NCBI GenBank assembly: GCA_014360645.1
Contig: JACIXD010000004.1
Span: forward strand, 124,001-188,000
Source of the DNA: Actinomycetota bacterium
Lineage (GTDB): Bacteria; Actinomycetota; Geothermincolia; Geothermincolales; RBG-13-55-18
DNA: 64,000 bases
Reading direction: 5' to 3'
A model generated the notes under the pieces. The model did no database searches, was not told where the DNA came from, and worked only from the letters and a program-made list of their open reading frames with translations. Below are positions 1 through 7,958 of the stretch, in pieces (positions within the stretch are counted from its first letter, which is position 1; the number at the start of each line of letters is the position of its first letter). A program made the translations under genes and the position numbers.

Positions 1-237
1 AAAGAGAGGGGGCTGGCGGAATACGTGAGCGTGGACGACCGCGAAGCCCTGCGTGCCGTGGAGCTCCTCTGCCGCTGCGAGGGCATCCTGCCCGCCCTGG
101 AGAGCGCCCATGCCGTGGCCTACGCGGCGGCGCTGGCCGCCGCCATGCCCAAGGACTCCTCGTTGGTGGTCTGCCTCTCAGGGCGCGGCGATAAAGACGT
201 TGGCACGCTCATTACGGCGAGGGGGTGTGCGGGATGA
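1..237 (+). CDS. trpB: Tryptophan synthase beta subunit, C-terminal fragment
   Basis: The reading frame is open from base 1 and ends with TGA at 235-237, so the 5' part lies outside the window. About 78 residues remain. They contain the conserved end of Trp[13 protein letters not shown] followed by [12 protein letters not shown], the glycine-rich loop that holds the pyridoxal phosphate phosphate group. TrpB condenses indole with serine. The stop overlaps an ATG (ATGA at 234-237), which suggests translational coupling to what follows, and trpA lies directly downstream. Identification is secure; only the C-terminal tail is visible. Confidence 0.93.
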   Translation, partial: KERGLAEYVSVDDREALRAVELLCRCEGILPALESAHAVAYAAALAAAMPKDSSLVVCLSGRGDKDVGTLITARGCAG

Positions 238-394
238 AGCGCGTGGAGACGATGGCCGCAGTGGCATCGATCGTCAATGCCGTTCAGGGAGCAAGGGGGT
301 ACGCGGGATGAAGCGCGTGGAGGCGGCTCGCGGTTACGGCGACCGTCCGGACCGCATGTCGGACGAAGGGGTGCGCGGGATGAAGCGCGTGGAG
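220..394 (+). repeat. Three copies of a ~28-bp translation-start segment at the trpB-trpA junction
   Basis: Copies lie at 220-248, 294-322 and 367-394, spaced 74 and 72 bp. Each holds a G-rich Shine-Dalgarno-like run, then GCGGGATGAAGCGCGTGGAG, so each carries the same ATG and first five codons (MKRVE). The 42-44 bp between copies are not obviously alike. The last copy is the start of trpA; the second is in frame with it; the first overlaps the trpB stop. Confidence 0.9.
234..311 (+). CDS. Possible 25-codon coupling ORF between trpB and trpA
   Basis: A short frame starts at the ATG that overlaps the trpB stop (ATGA, 234-237) and ends at TGA 309-311, which in turn overlaps the ATG at 308-310 (again ATGA). 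The peptide begins MKRVET and is 25 residues long. It resembles no domain. The two nested ATGA overlaps would hand ribosomes from trpB to the ATG at 308, which is in frame with trpA. It may be only a by-product of duplication of the trpA start; translation is unproven. Confidence 0.35.
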   Translation: MKRVETMAAVASIVNAVQGARGYAG

Positions 395-1171
395 GCGGCC
401 TTTCGCGCCGCGCGAGGAAAGAGAGCCCTGCTCATCGGGTATGCCACGGCGGGTTTTCCGGACCTCGAGACCTCGCGCCGCATCTGCTCGTCCCTCCTCG
501 AACACTGCGACCTCCTGGAGTTGGGCATACCCTTCTCCGACCCCGTGCTCGACGGCCCGGTGATCCAGGAATCCTCGAGCCGTGCCCTGGAAGCGGGATT
601 CCGGGTAAGCGACGCCTTCGACCTGGCGAGGGAACTGCGTGAAAGGACGGAAAAACCCCTGCTGGCCATGACCTATTACAACCCCGTGCACCGCATGGGA
701 CACGAGGCGTTCGCGGAACGGGCCGCGCGGGCCGGGTTCGACGGCCTGCTGGTCCCGGACCTTCCCCTGGAGGAGGCGGGGGGCCTGCGGGCGGCGGCCG
801 ATTCCCGCGACCTCGCGGCCGTGCTCTTCGCCTCCATGAGCACTCCCGACGACCGCCTGCGCGACATCGCCGGGGCGACGCGCGGCTTCCTCTACTGCTT
901 CGCGGTGAAGGGGACCACGGGCCTGCGGGAAAGTCTGTCCGCCGGGCTCGCTCCCTTCACGGCCAGGGTGCGCTCCCTCTGCGATATCCCCATCGCGCTG
1001 GGACTGGGCATCTCCAGCCCGGGGCAGTGCCGAGAGGCGGGCGAGCTGGCGGACGCGGTGGTGGTGGGAAGCGCACTGGTGAAGGCCTGCCTGGACGCCC
1101 TGGACAGCGGAGCCGACCCTGCCGCCGCCGCGGGCCGCCTGGCCGCCTCCCTGCGCGAGGCCCTGGGCTGA
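380..1171 (+). CDS. trpA: Tryptophan synthase alpha subunit
   Basis: TrpA cleaves indole-3-glycerol phosphate to indole and glyceraldehyde 3-phosphate and works as an alpha2-beta2 complex with TrpB. From the ATG at 380 the protein is 263 residues, the usual family length. The TIM-barrel signature LELGIPFSDP holds the catalytic Glu (about E47), with the catalytic Asp at about D58 in LDGP. C-terminal phosphate-binding motifs GLGIS and VVVGSAL are present. An in-frame ATG at 308, inside the second copy of the duplicated start segment, would add 24 residues. I prefer 380 because it matches family length and has its own ribosome-binding site. Confidence 0.95.
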   Translation: MKRVEAAFRAARGKRALLIGYATAGFPDLETSRRICSSLLEHCDLLELGIPFSDPVLDGPVIQESSSRALEAGFRVSDAFDLARELRERTEKPLLAMTYYNPVHRMGHEAFAERAARAGFDGLLVPDLPLEEAGGLRAAADSRDLAAVLFASMSTPDDRLRDIAGATRGFLYCFAVKGTTGLRESLSAGLAPFTARVRSLCDIPIALGLGISSPGQCREAGELADAVVVGSALVKACLDALDSGADPAAAAGRLAASLREALG

Positions 1172-1498
1172 GAGAGGGGATGTGGACGTGCCCCGAGAGC
1201 TCAGCAGCGACAGGCGGGACAGCGCCTCCGCAGAACATCCGGGAGGGAGAACGCAAGCGCGGTCCGGGAACCCGGACGGCGCGAGCTCGCCTTGCTCCGC
1301 TCCTTCCCTCCACCTCCGCCGGCGGCACGGCAGACAGGCCGCCCGTAAGACTCCGCTCGCAATAAAGGCGTGGAAGGCGCTGCGGGGAGGGCGTGTGCCC
1401 GTGTGTTACCCGCCCGCCCCTGTGGTGCTCCCTGCCGTGGAACCGCGGGAGGTACGGAGGCTTCCTAAGAACGGCGGCCTTCGCAAGGGGCCGGCCGA
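1172..1498 (+). other. Non-coding stretch after trpA
   Basis: This GC-rich stretch follows trpA. I see no convincing gene, RNA or terminator with a T tract. The Rossmann half that should precede the oxidoreductase remnant downstream is not found here in any frame. Confidence 0.5.
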
Positions 1499-2266
1499 GT
1501 GCCTGTGATCGGCTCGGTCCAGTGCGCGCAAGGTGCTCGGCGGCGCGGAACCCCATGGTCTCCGACGCCTGCTTCCTTTAACCGCGGCGAGCTCGATATA
1601 CTGGAGGTGGCCGGCGAGGAGGGAGCCATCGGCCAACCGCTGAACATTCGCATGCGCTCGCTGGCGGGATCGGCGGCGGGCGGCTGGGAGGTCCCCCTGG
1701 ACGCCTGGGCCTGGCGGCTCGACGAGCGCACCTGCGGGGGCGGCCCCTTCGTCTTCGACGACGGCTACCACAAGTTCTCCATCGCCCTCTACCTGCTGGG
1801 CGAGGCGGAAAAGGTCTTCGCCTGGATGGAGGCCCTGCCCCTGGGAGACGGGTTGTGCATGGACGCGCCGAGCATCTGCATCTGGAAGCACAAGGACGGC
1901 GCCCGTTTCGGCAGCATCGACTTCACCTGGGCCTACGACCTTTTCATCAGATCCGATTACTACTCCGCCGACGACCGCGTCGAGGTCACCGGCACCGAGG
2001 GCGTCCTGTGGGTGACGCGGGGCCACGGCAACATGCTGGACGTCCCACCCCTCCTCCTCTACCGCGAGGGGAGGCTCACCGCCTTCACCGACCTGGAGGC
2101 GGACTGGGGGGCGAGCTTCCGCGACGCCACCCGCCACCTCCTGGACGCACTGCGCGAGGGGAGCGAGGCCCACCTCACGCCGTGGGAGGGGCGCCGGGTG
2201 CTGCAGTTCGCCCTGGCGGCCATCGCCTCGGCGCGAGAGGGCGCGAGGTGCGTCCGGACGAGATAG
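1499..2266 (+). pseudogene. Gfo/Idh/MocA-family oxidoreductase, C-terminal remnant
   Basis: Homology-like sequence begins near 1589 (LEVAGEEGAIGQPLNIRMRS) and continues through GGGPFVFDDGYHKFSIALYL, the typical alpha/beta C-terminal domain of Gfo/Idh/MocA dehydrogenases, to a normal-looking end. The N-terminal NAD(P)-binding Rossmann domain, about 120 residues with a GxGxxG motif, is absent. The first 30 codons of the open frame are low-complexity and unlike the family. The lysine of the EKP motif is missing with the lost half. It is probably the 3' remnant of a rearranged gene and cannot act as an NAD(P)-dependent dehydrogenase alone. A short domain-only protein is less likely. Confidence 0.75.
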
Positions 2267-2326
2267 GCTGACGCGCGCCGCGCGCGAGCGCCTTCGCGGC
2301 GGCGGGACACGAGAGGAGGGAGGGCC

Positions 2327-2770
2327 TTGAGCAAGACACTCTATTACCTGCTGGCCTTCGGGATGGGGCTGGTCATCGCCGCCCACCTGGCCATGAACGC
2401 CGACGTGGGCCAGAAGATCGAGAACGCCCGCGCCGCCAACGCCGCCTTCTGGACCATCGGGTCGGTGGTGGCCATCATCATCTGGCTGGCCAGCCCCGGG
2501 CGTTCCGCCATCACCAGGCTCAGGGACGTCAACCCCCTCCTCCTGCTGGCGGGGGCCATGGGGGCGGCCCTGGTGCTGGCCATCGCGGTCATCATCCCCA
2601 GGATCGGGGCGGGGCCTACCAACGTCATGCAGCTGGCGGGGCAGGTTATCGCCGGGGTCCTCATCAGCCATTTCGCCCTGTGGAGTTCCCCGGAGGCTTC
2701 CATCAGCGTCCTCAAGCTGGTGGGGGTGGCGGTGATGGTCGGCGGGGCCTACATGGCGGTGGCACTCTAG
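2327..2770 (+). CDS. DMT-type small membrane transporter, YdcZ/DUF606-like
   Basis: A 147-residue hydrophobic protein with four to five predicted membrane segments. Its length and layout fit the DUF606 (YdcZ) half-size branch of the drug/metabolite transporter superfamily, including a glycine-rich AGQVIAGVLISHFAL segment and a C-terminal VGVAVMVGGAYMA helix. The start is TTG at 2327 behind a GAGGAGGGAGGG ribosome-binding site. The substrate is unknown. It stands between the oxidoreductase remnant and an MFS gene with no clear operon link. Confidence 0.7.
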   Translation: MSKTLYYLLAFGMGLVIAAHLAMNADVGQKIENARAANAAFWTIGSVVAIIIWLASPGRSAITRLRDVNPLLLLAGAMGAALVLAIAVIIPRIGAGPTNVMQLAGQVIAGVLISHFALWSSPEASISVLKLVGVAVMVGGAYMAVAL

Positions 2771-2892
2771 CGGGGAGGAAGAAGGCGGGCGGTGTTCAAA
2801 TAATAACTAGACGGGTCCAGGTGGGCCGAGGCGCGGAGTCCCGTGCGGCGTAGGCGATCGGGCAAGGGCCGCGAGGCCGTATCGAGGGGGGA

Positions 2893-4200
2893 ATGAACAT
2901 GGAGGAGAACTCCGGGGTCGGGGGATACAGGACCTACGGCTACCGCTGGGTGGTGCTGCTGGCCTTCGGGCTGGTGCTCTGCGTACAGGCCTTCCTGTGG
3001 ATCAGCTTCGCGCCCATAGAGAGCAGCGTGGAGAAGGTCTTCGGGGTGGGCTCGGGGCTGGTCCGGCTCCTGGCCTTGGTGGGGCCGTTGATGTTCGTGT
3101 TTTTAGGCTCCCTGGCGGGAGACTTGGCCGACCGGCGCGGCTTCAAGTTCACGGTGTCCCTGGGGGCAGTGGCGATCAGCCTGGCCGGGATCTTCAGGGC
3201 GGTGGTGCCGCACCTGGGCATCTCGGGGAAAGGGCAGTACTGGATAATACTGGTATGCCAGGCGGCGATCGGGGGAGGGGCGGTGTTCATCCTGGTGAAC
3301 ATGTCCAAGATGCCCATCAAGTGGTTCCTGGAGGAGGCGCGGGCCGCGGCCATAGGCATAGTCACCGTCTTCTTCTACCTGGGGTCCGCCGTGGGCATCC
3401 CCCTGGTGACGGCCATTGCCGGCATCCCGGAGGGCGCCACGGACCTCTCCGTGATGAGCGCAGGCGTCAACCGCGTGCTCACCGTCTTCGCCGCCGTCAT
3501 GGCGGCGAGCACGGTCCTGTTCATCATCCTCGCACGCGAGGAGCCCCCCACCCCCTCCGGGCCGGTGCCGGAGGAGCAGAAGCTGGGGGTCTTCGCCGCC
3601 CTCGGGCGTTTCCTCGGCGCCCCCACCTTCCAGGCCTTGGCCCTGGTCTCGCTGATCGGCTACGGGGCCTTCGTGGGCCTCACCGTGACCATGGAGAAGA
3701 TCATCGGGTACCACGGCTTCTCGTCCAGCTTCGCCTCCTTCGTCGCCAGCGCCCTCATCATCGGCGGCATCATCGGTGCCGGGATACTGCCGGGACTCTC
3801 CGAGAGGATTGGGCTCCGCAAGCCCTTTCTCATCCTCGCCGCGGCGGTGACGGTGCCCATGGGCTTCCTCATCGGTTTCGTGGGCGTGAAGGCGCTTAAT
3901 CTGACGGGCGCCTTCTTCCTCGGTTTCTTCCTCCTCTCCGCCCTGCCGGTTACCTTCACCATCGTGGGGGAGATGGAGGAGATCGGACCCCTCTTCGCGG
4001 GGTCGGCGGTGGGCACGCTCATGGCCCTGGGCAACATAGGTTCCCTAGTCATACCCCTGGGGATGGAGGCGCTGAAGAGGAGCGCCGGGGAGACACCGGA
4101 CTACCGCCTCTCCCTGGTGCTGCTGTTCGTGCTGGCGGTGCTGGGCATGCTGGTGGTCATCTGGCGGGTGAAGGAGACCGGCCCGCGCACCAGGAGATGA
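2893..4200 (+). CDS. Major facilitator superfamily transporter
   Basis: A 435-residue polytopic protein with about twelve hydrophobic segments. The loop between helices 2 and 3 carries GDLADRRGFK (residues 76-85), the MFS motif A. A central cytoplasmic loop around residues 215-235 separates the two six-helix bundles. It is a secondary transporter of the plasma membrane. The N-terminal half resembles members annotated as nitrate/nitrite or organic-anion carriers, but no substrate motif is decisive. The start ATG 2893 follows GAGGGGGGA. An AT-rich patch near 2797-2811 could hold its promoter. Confidence 0.88.
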   Translation: MNMEENSGVGGYRTYGYRWVVLLAFGLVLCVQAFLWISFAPIESSVEKVFGVGSGLVRLLALVGPLMFVFLGSLAGDLADRRGFKFTVSLGAVAISLAGIFRAVVPHLGISGKGQYWIILVCQAAIGGGAVFILVNMSKMPIKWFLEEARAAAIGIVTVFFYLGSAVGIPLVTAIAGIPEGATDLSVMSAGVNRVLTVFAAVMAASTVLFIILAREEPPTPSGPVPEEQKLGVFAALGRFLGAPTFQALALVSLIGYGAFVGLTVTMEKIIGYHGFSSSFASFVASALIIGGIIGAGILPGLSERIGLRKPFLILAAAVTVPMGFLIGFVGVKALNLTGAFFLGFFLLSALPVTFTIVGEMEEIGPLFAGSAVGTLMALGNIGSLVIPLGMEALKRSAGETPDYRLSLVLLFVLAVLGMLVVIWRVKETGPRTRR

Positions 4201-4393
4201 GCCCGTCCGCGTCAGTAGCGTGAACCAGTCACGGCATTATCGCGACCGCCCTTTCGACCACAGGTGAAGACAACGGCGGAAAGGCGTAAAGCCGCGGCGC
4301 AGCCCGATCCAGGCGTCGGAAAACGGGCCCGCAGGAGTTCATTCTCCGATCGGGCGAAAACCCTCGCCGGGCGCGCCGAGAAGAGATCCGCGC

Positions 4394-4870
4394 TCACCCT
4401 CCGAAATATTTCAGGTACTCCTCCGGGGTACGGATGAGGCGGAAGGTGGCCTGGGCCTGGGCCACCAGCGTGCCCGAGGAGTCCAGGACCTTGAGGTCCA
4501 GCGCCTTGTCCGCCCTTCCCTCCCGCCTGAACTCCTCCAGCAGGGCGGAGGCCTCTTCCTCCACCACCCGCGCCGTGCACCTCAACTCGCCGCGCGGGGG
4601 GTGCAGGTAACGGATGTTGAAGACGGTGTTCAGGACCATGACCTCGCGGGGATCCAGATAGCGCATGATGGCCATACCCCCCGCCGTCTCCGCCAGGCCG
4701 CAGATGGCGCCGGCGTGCACCAGCCCGAAGGCGTTGAGGTTGGAGGGGTTGTCCTCCATGACCAGGGTGACCCGTCCGTCCCCTTCGTCTATCTCCCGCA
4801 GGCGCATGCGCGCCTCCCGCGCGAAGGGGCAGGCCTGCTCCACCATCATCACCAGCATCTCTTTCTGCAT
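4394..4870 (-). CDS. PaaI/YiiD-type hotdog-fold thioesterase
   Basis: A 158-residue single hotdog domain. The pattern N46-x2-G49-LVHAG with ETAGG at 61-65 matches PaaI-like acyl-CoA thioesterases, where the Asn/Gly helix and acidic residue act at the thioester. These enzymes hydrolyse acyl- or aryl-CoA; the substrate here is unknown. The start ATG follows GGAGGAG at a good distance. It is divergent or convergent to its neighbours rather than in an operon. Confidence 0.82.
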   Translation of the reverse strand: MQKEMLVMMVEQACPFAREARMRLREIDEGDGRVTLVMEDNPSNLNAFGLVHAGAICGLAETAGGMAIMRYLDPREVMVLNTVFNIRYLHPPRGELRCTARVVEEEASALLEEFRREGRADKALDLKVLDSSGTLVAQAQATFRLIRTPEEYLKYFGG

Positions 4871-4957
4871 TTACGTACTCCTCCAGTTCGCGCAACGAAG
4901 AACCTCCAGGGCATATTTTTCCCCTTCCCGGGCGGACCTAGCGTATCCCGCCGGTCG

Positions 4958-5734
4958 TCAAGCCGGCCCGGAGGACAGCCGGTACTGGAAGTACGCCGCC
5001 AGGATGAGCAGGTAGTAGGCGAGGTGCAGGAAGAAATCCGCCGGCTCGGTAGTGCTCATCATGCCCACGAGCCGGATATGGGCGGTGAGGATGGTCTGGA
5101 CCATGATGCACACCAGGGCCAGGGAGATGAAGAGAAAGGGGCGCCCCGCCTCCCCCTTCCCGATGGTGACGGCCATGAACGCCACGATGCAGAGCGCGGC
5201 AACCTGTACCACCAGGGCGAAGATGTCGGAGATCCTCACCCCCGGAGACACGTCGCTCGCGGCCAGGGGCACGATGAGCACGAACAGGGTCACCGCCGCG
5301 AAGACCACCAGGGAGGGCAGCACGGTGGTCGATGCCGAGCGCGCGAACTCGAAGCCCTGCCTCTTGAAGCCCACATACAGGCTGCCTATCACCACCAGCA
5401 CGGGGATGAAGACGAGGATGAAAAAGACGAAGATGAGGTCGGGGGAAAAGACGTCCCTGCCGGCATAGGCGTTGACCGTCTCCATGACCACGGGGATGAC
5501 GTTGATGGCCACCGCCACCGTTATCCAGTACCAAAGGCGCATGGGCAGCGTACCCCGTCCCAGCCTCGGCAGCAGAAGCCCCGAGGCGCCCAGGAGTATG
5601 AAGATGAGGGCGAGGCGAGCGGAGAAAACGGGACCGCCCAGGGACTCTCCCGCCCGCATGCTCACCAGGTACATGATCGCCGCCGACGCCAGCACGGCGC
5701 TGGCGAGCGCCAGCAGGGCGCGCATCTTCCTCAA
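4958..5734 (-). CDS. Seven- to eight-helix integral membrane protein of unknown function
   Basis: A 258-residue hydrophobic protein with roughly eight transmembrane stretches and short polar loops. I recognise no family motif or catalytic residue. The start is TTG at 5734 with GAGGAGG upstream; an in-frame ATG three codons later is possible. It ends about 90 bp upstream of the thioesterase start on the same strand, so the two may be cotranscribed. Confidence 0.7.
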   Translation of the reverse strand: MRKMRALLALASAVLASAAIMYLVSMRAGESLGGPVFSARLALIFILLGASGLLLPRLGRGTLPMRLWYWITVAVAINVIPVVMETVNAYAGRDVFSPDLIFVFFILVFIPVLVVIGSLYVGFKRQGFEFARSASTTVLPSLVVFAAVTLFVLIVPLAASDVSPGVRISDIFALVVQVAALCIVAFMAVTIGKGEAGRPFLFISLALVCIMVQTILTAHIRLVGMMSTTEPADFFLHLAYYLLILAAYFQYRLSSGPA

Positions 5735-6005
5735 ACCTCATCCTCCTCACGTTCCAGAGCCCGGGGGCAGTTACGACGTCCGTTCATCCGGCATACCGCC
5801 TCTCGTCGCTTACGACTTCATGGTCGCTGGCCTCGAGCGGCGGCGACCTCCCGGTCACCGGATCCGTCACAGGCCTGAAATTACTATCGGGAACCGAAGC
5901 GCATCACTACAGCAGGCCAGGCAAAACGCAAGGCGCAGGACAGCGCGCCAGCCTCCTCCCGGACCCGTAGGCCTTCACTAGCCAGCGGCCTCGGCGGCGA
6001 CGGGC

Positions 6006-7232
6006 TCAGGCGAAATACTGCATGGTGCCGTCTGGGATCACCGCCACGGAGGCCTCGCCCGGGAACTCCTCCTCCAGCAGCGCGAGGGTCTCATCCCAGG
6101 TGCGGGTAACGGTAACGCACTCCGCGGGGGCGAAGAGGTCGCACATGGTCCTGTCGGGATAGCGAGAGCAGACGATGAGCCTTATTCCCTCCGGAGGCGG
6201 CCCCATGCGCATGTAGTATTCCCCGCCGTATTCCTTGCCGAAGCTCCGGATGAGGTAGTGGCATATCTGTCCCTCCGGGCTGTTGACCACGAGCACGACG
6301 GCGCCGCGGGCGTAGTTCACGCTCATCATGGACATGAGCATGCAGATGGCCATCTCGTTGTACTTGGCATAGGCGTTGGCGACCACGATGTCTTTGCCCG
6401 GTGCGGGCTTGGTGGCGTAATGCTCCCTCGCCGCCTTCACCCCTACCTCATATTCCGCCAACGGGTCCCCCACGAAGAGGTCGGTTATCTCGCCGCGGGC
6501 GTTGACGAGGGCGTCCACCTTGACCTGCAATCCCGACATCCTGGTCACCTCGGCGATCGCCGCGTACATCACGTTGCCCTCCGTCTTTCCCAGGCCCATG
6601 GTCTCCGGCCCCCGCAGGGCTACCTCGCGATGGAAAGCCTTGATGGTCTGCACCCCGCTTATGCCCGGCAGGATTATCTTCCCCCCGCCCCCGAATCCCA
6701 CATGCACGTGGGGGGTGATGCATCCGATACCGATACGCAGGTCGCAGAACATGAACTCGCGGTTGATGTACACGGGAATGCCGCTGGGGCTCTCCCCCAG
6801 GTACTCGCAGTTCTCGTAGGGATTGTGGTTGTAGACCGGGAACCGCTCCACCACCTCGTCTCCCAGCTTTTTGCGGAAGCCGATGTTGTCCATGGCCCCG
6901 TGCATGCCCAGGGCGGGGATGAAGCGCACGTTGTCGTCGGGGATGCCCGCCTTCTGCAGGGCTTCCAGGATATGGGGCAGGACCACCTTGACGGGGGTGG
7001 GACGGGTCATGTCGTCGAAGACTACGGCCACCTCGCGCGCACGCGACGCCAGCTCCCGCAGGGCGGGAGAACCTATAGGCTCCTCGAAGGCCCGGGCCAG
7101 GCCTCGAGCGTCCAGGGCGGGCTTTCCGAAGCCCGGGGGCTCCAGGACCTCGACATCCCAATGGTCCGGGAAGCTCAAAGGCATGGGGCGGTTCCCGTAC
7201 CACAGCATATCCGACACTTCCACCTTTTTCAT
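6006..7232 (-). CDS. LarA-family nickel-pincer racemase-like protein
   Basis: A 408-residue protein of the LarA (DUF2088) family, which racemises or epimerises 2-hydroxyacids with a lysine-tethered nickel-pincer nucleotide. Key residues are in place: DDMTRPTP with D73/D74 and R77, a His in ALGMHGAM (H111), and HVHVGFGGGGKIILPG with H175/H177 and the pincer lysine K185, then H201. These positions nearly match those of Lactobacillus LarA (H108, H174, K184, H200). None of the cofactor maturation genes larB, larC or larE is in the window. The substrate need not be lactate. The ribosome-binding site is AAAGGAGT, and two terminators lie upstream, so it is transcribed separately. Confidence 0.85.
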   Translation of the reverse strand: MKKVEVSDMLWYGNRPMPLSFPDHWDVEVLEPPGFGKPALDARGLARAFEEPIGSPALRELASRAREVAVVFDDMTRPTPVKVVLPHILEALQKAGIPDDNVRFIPALGMHGAMDNIGFRKKLGDEVVERFPVYNHNPYENCEYLGESPSGIPVYINREFMFCDLRIGIGCITPHVHVGFGGGGKIILPGISGVQTIKAFHREVALRGPETMGLGKTEGNVMYAAIAEVTRMSGLQVKVDALVNARGEITDLFVGDPLAEYEVGVKAAREHYATKPAPGKDIVVANAYAKYNEMAICMLMSMMSVNYARGAVVLVVNSPEGQICHYLIRSFGKEYGGEYYMRMGPPPEGIRLIVCSRYPDRTMCDLFAPAECVTVTRTWDETLALLEEEFPGEASVAVIPDGTMQYFA

Positions 7233-7374
7233 GCCCGGACTCCTTTCCCCGGCGAGGGATATCCGCCGCTCACCCTATTCTCACCGCGCCGCATGCGCCC
7301 GGGCGGGCGGGCCGCCGCGGTGCCCGCTGGGCAAGGGCCTTCTCGCCGCCCGACCCCTTCCAAGTCCGCGTTCC

Positions 7375-7411
7375 AAAAAGAAATGCGGAGCCATTTTGCC
7401 TTGCGCCGCAT
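7375..7411 (-). terminator. Intrinsic terminator, second tandem copy
   Basis: This is the same stem, loop and T tract as the copy 117 bp away, created by the tandem duplication. Any read-through past the first would meet it before the larA-like gene. Confidence 0.7.
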
Positions 7412-7491
7412 GCGCCCGGGCGGGCGGGCCGCCGCGGTGCCCGCTGGGCAAGGGCCTTCTCGCCGCCCGACCCCTTCCACGTCCGCGTTCC

Positions 7492-7528
7492 AAAAAGAAA
7501 TGCGGAGCCATTTTGCCTTGCGCCGCAT
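7492..7528 (-). terminator. Intrinsic terminator, copy nearest the upstream gene
   Basis: On the minus strand ATGCGGCGC pairs with GCTCCGCAT (nine positions, one mismatch) around an 11-nt loop, followed by TTTCTTTTT. It would end transcripts from the small membrane gene at 7574-7885. Confidence 0.7.
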
Positions 7529-7573
7529 GCGCCCGCGCGGGCCGGAAGGCCGCGGTCGCCATGGGTCGACACG

Positions 7574-7885
7574 TCAAACCCAGCGCGAGCCCTCACCTCC
7601 GCCGCGCTCCGGCGAGCGCGACTGCCTTTTCCTGCCCTCCCGCACCTGGTGGTACTCGAAGAGAATGGAGGCCAGGACCACGAGGATGCCCACTATCACC
7701 AGCGCCACCAGCAACACGGAGGTATAGCCGGCGGGCTTGGAGCGCTGGTACTGCTCGTAGATCTCGCCGCCTTGGTGCGCCGCCTCGGTCTTCTCGTGGT
7801 TGGCGATGCCCCAGAACACCGCCGCCAGGAGAACCAGCAGCGCCGCGAGGATGACGAGGCGCACGGCCAGGAAGAACCTGCTCAT
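7574..7885 (-). CDS. Small two-helix membrane protein
   Basis: A 103-residue protein with hydrophobic segments at about residues 7-27 and 56-77 and a basic, Gly/Arg/Ser-rich C-terminus (QVREGRKRQSRS). The loop between helices is polar and would be extracytoplasmic if the basic tail is inside. I recognise no family. It ends just before the 117-bp repeat with its reiterated terminator and begins about 73 bp from the 3' end of purH, on the same strand. Confidence 0.6.
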   Translation of the reverse strand: MSRFFLAVRLVILAALLVLLAAVFWGIANHEKTEAAHQGGEIYEQYQRSKPAGYTSVLLVALVIVGILVVLASILFEYHQVREGRKRQSRSPERGGGEGSRWV

Positions 7886-7958
7886 GGCACCATGTTACCC
7901 TATAAGGCACCGGTCTCGCATGTTTCTCTCTCGCTTACGGGCGTGGGCATGCCCGGCA

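Larger units (their letters stand above)
7287..7545. repeat. 117-bp tandem duplication, 2.2 copies
   Basis: Units begin near 7287, 7404 and 7521 with GCCGCATGCGCCC; the period is exactly 117 bp. The first two copies differ at about one position (AAG versus CAC in the TTCCAAGTCC segment), and the third copy is partial and diverges after about 20 bp. The block fills the spacer between a small membrane gene and the larA-like gene. Several frames stay open through it only because 117 is a multiple of three. Confidence 0.95.

Noticed and set aside
53-379. Starting trpA at the upstream end of its open frame (position 53)
   Set aside because: That would overlap the end of trpB by 180 bp with low-complexity sequence; the family-length protein begins at 380 with its own ribosome-binding site.
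7229-7596. Minus-strand repeat proteins encoded by the 117-bp duplication
   Set aside because: All three frames stay open because 117 is a multiple of three; the block holds two terminators and lies between genes, so coding is unlikely.
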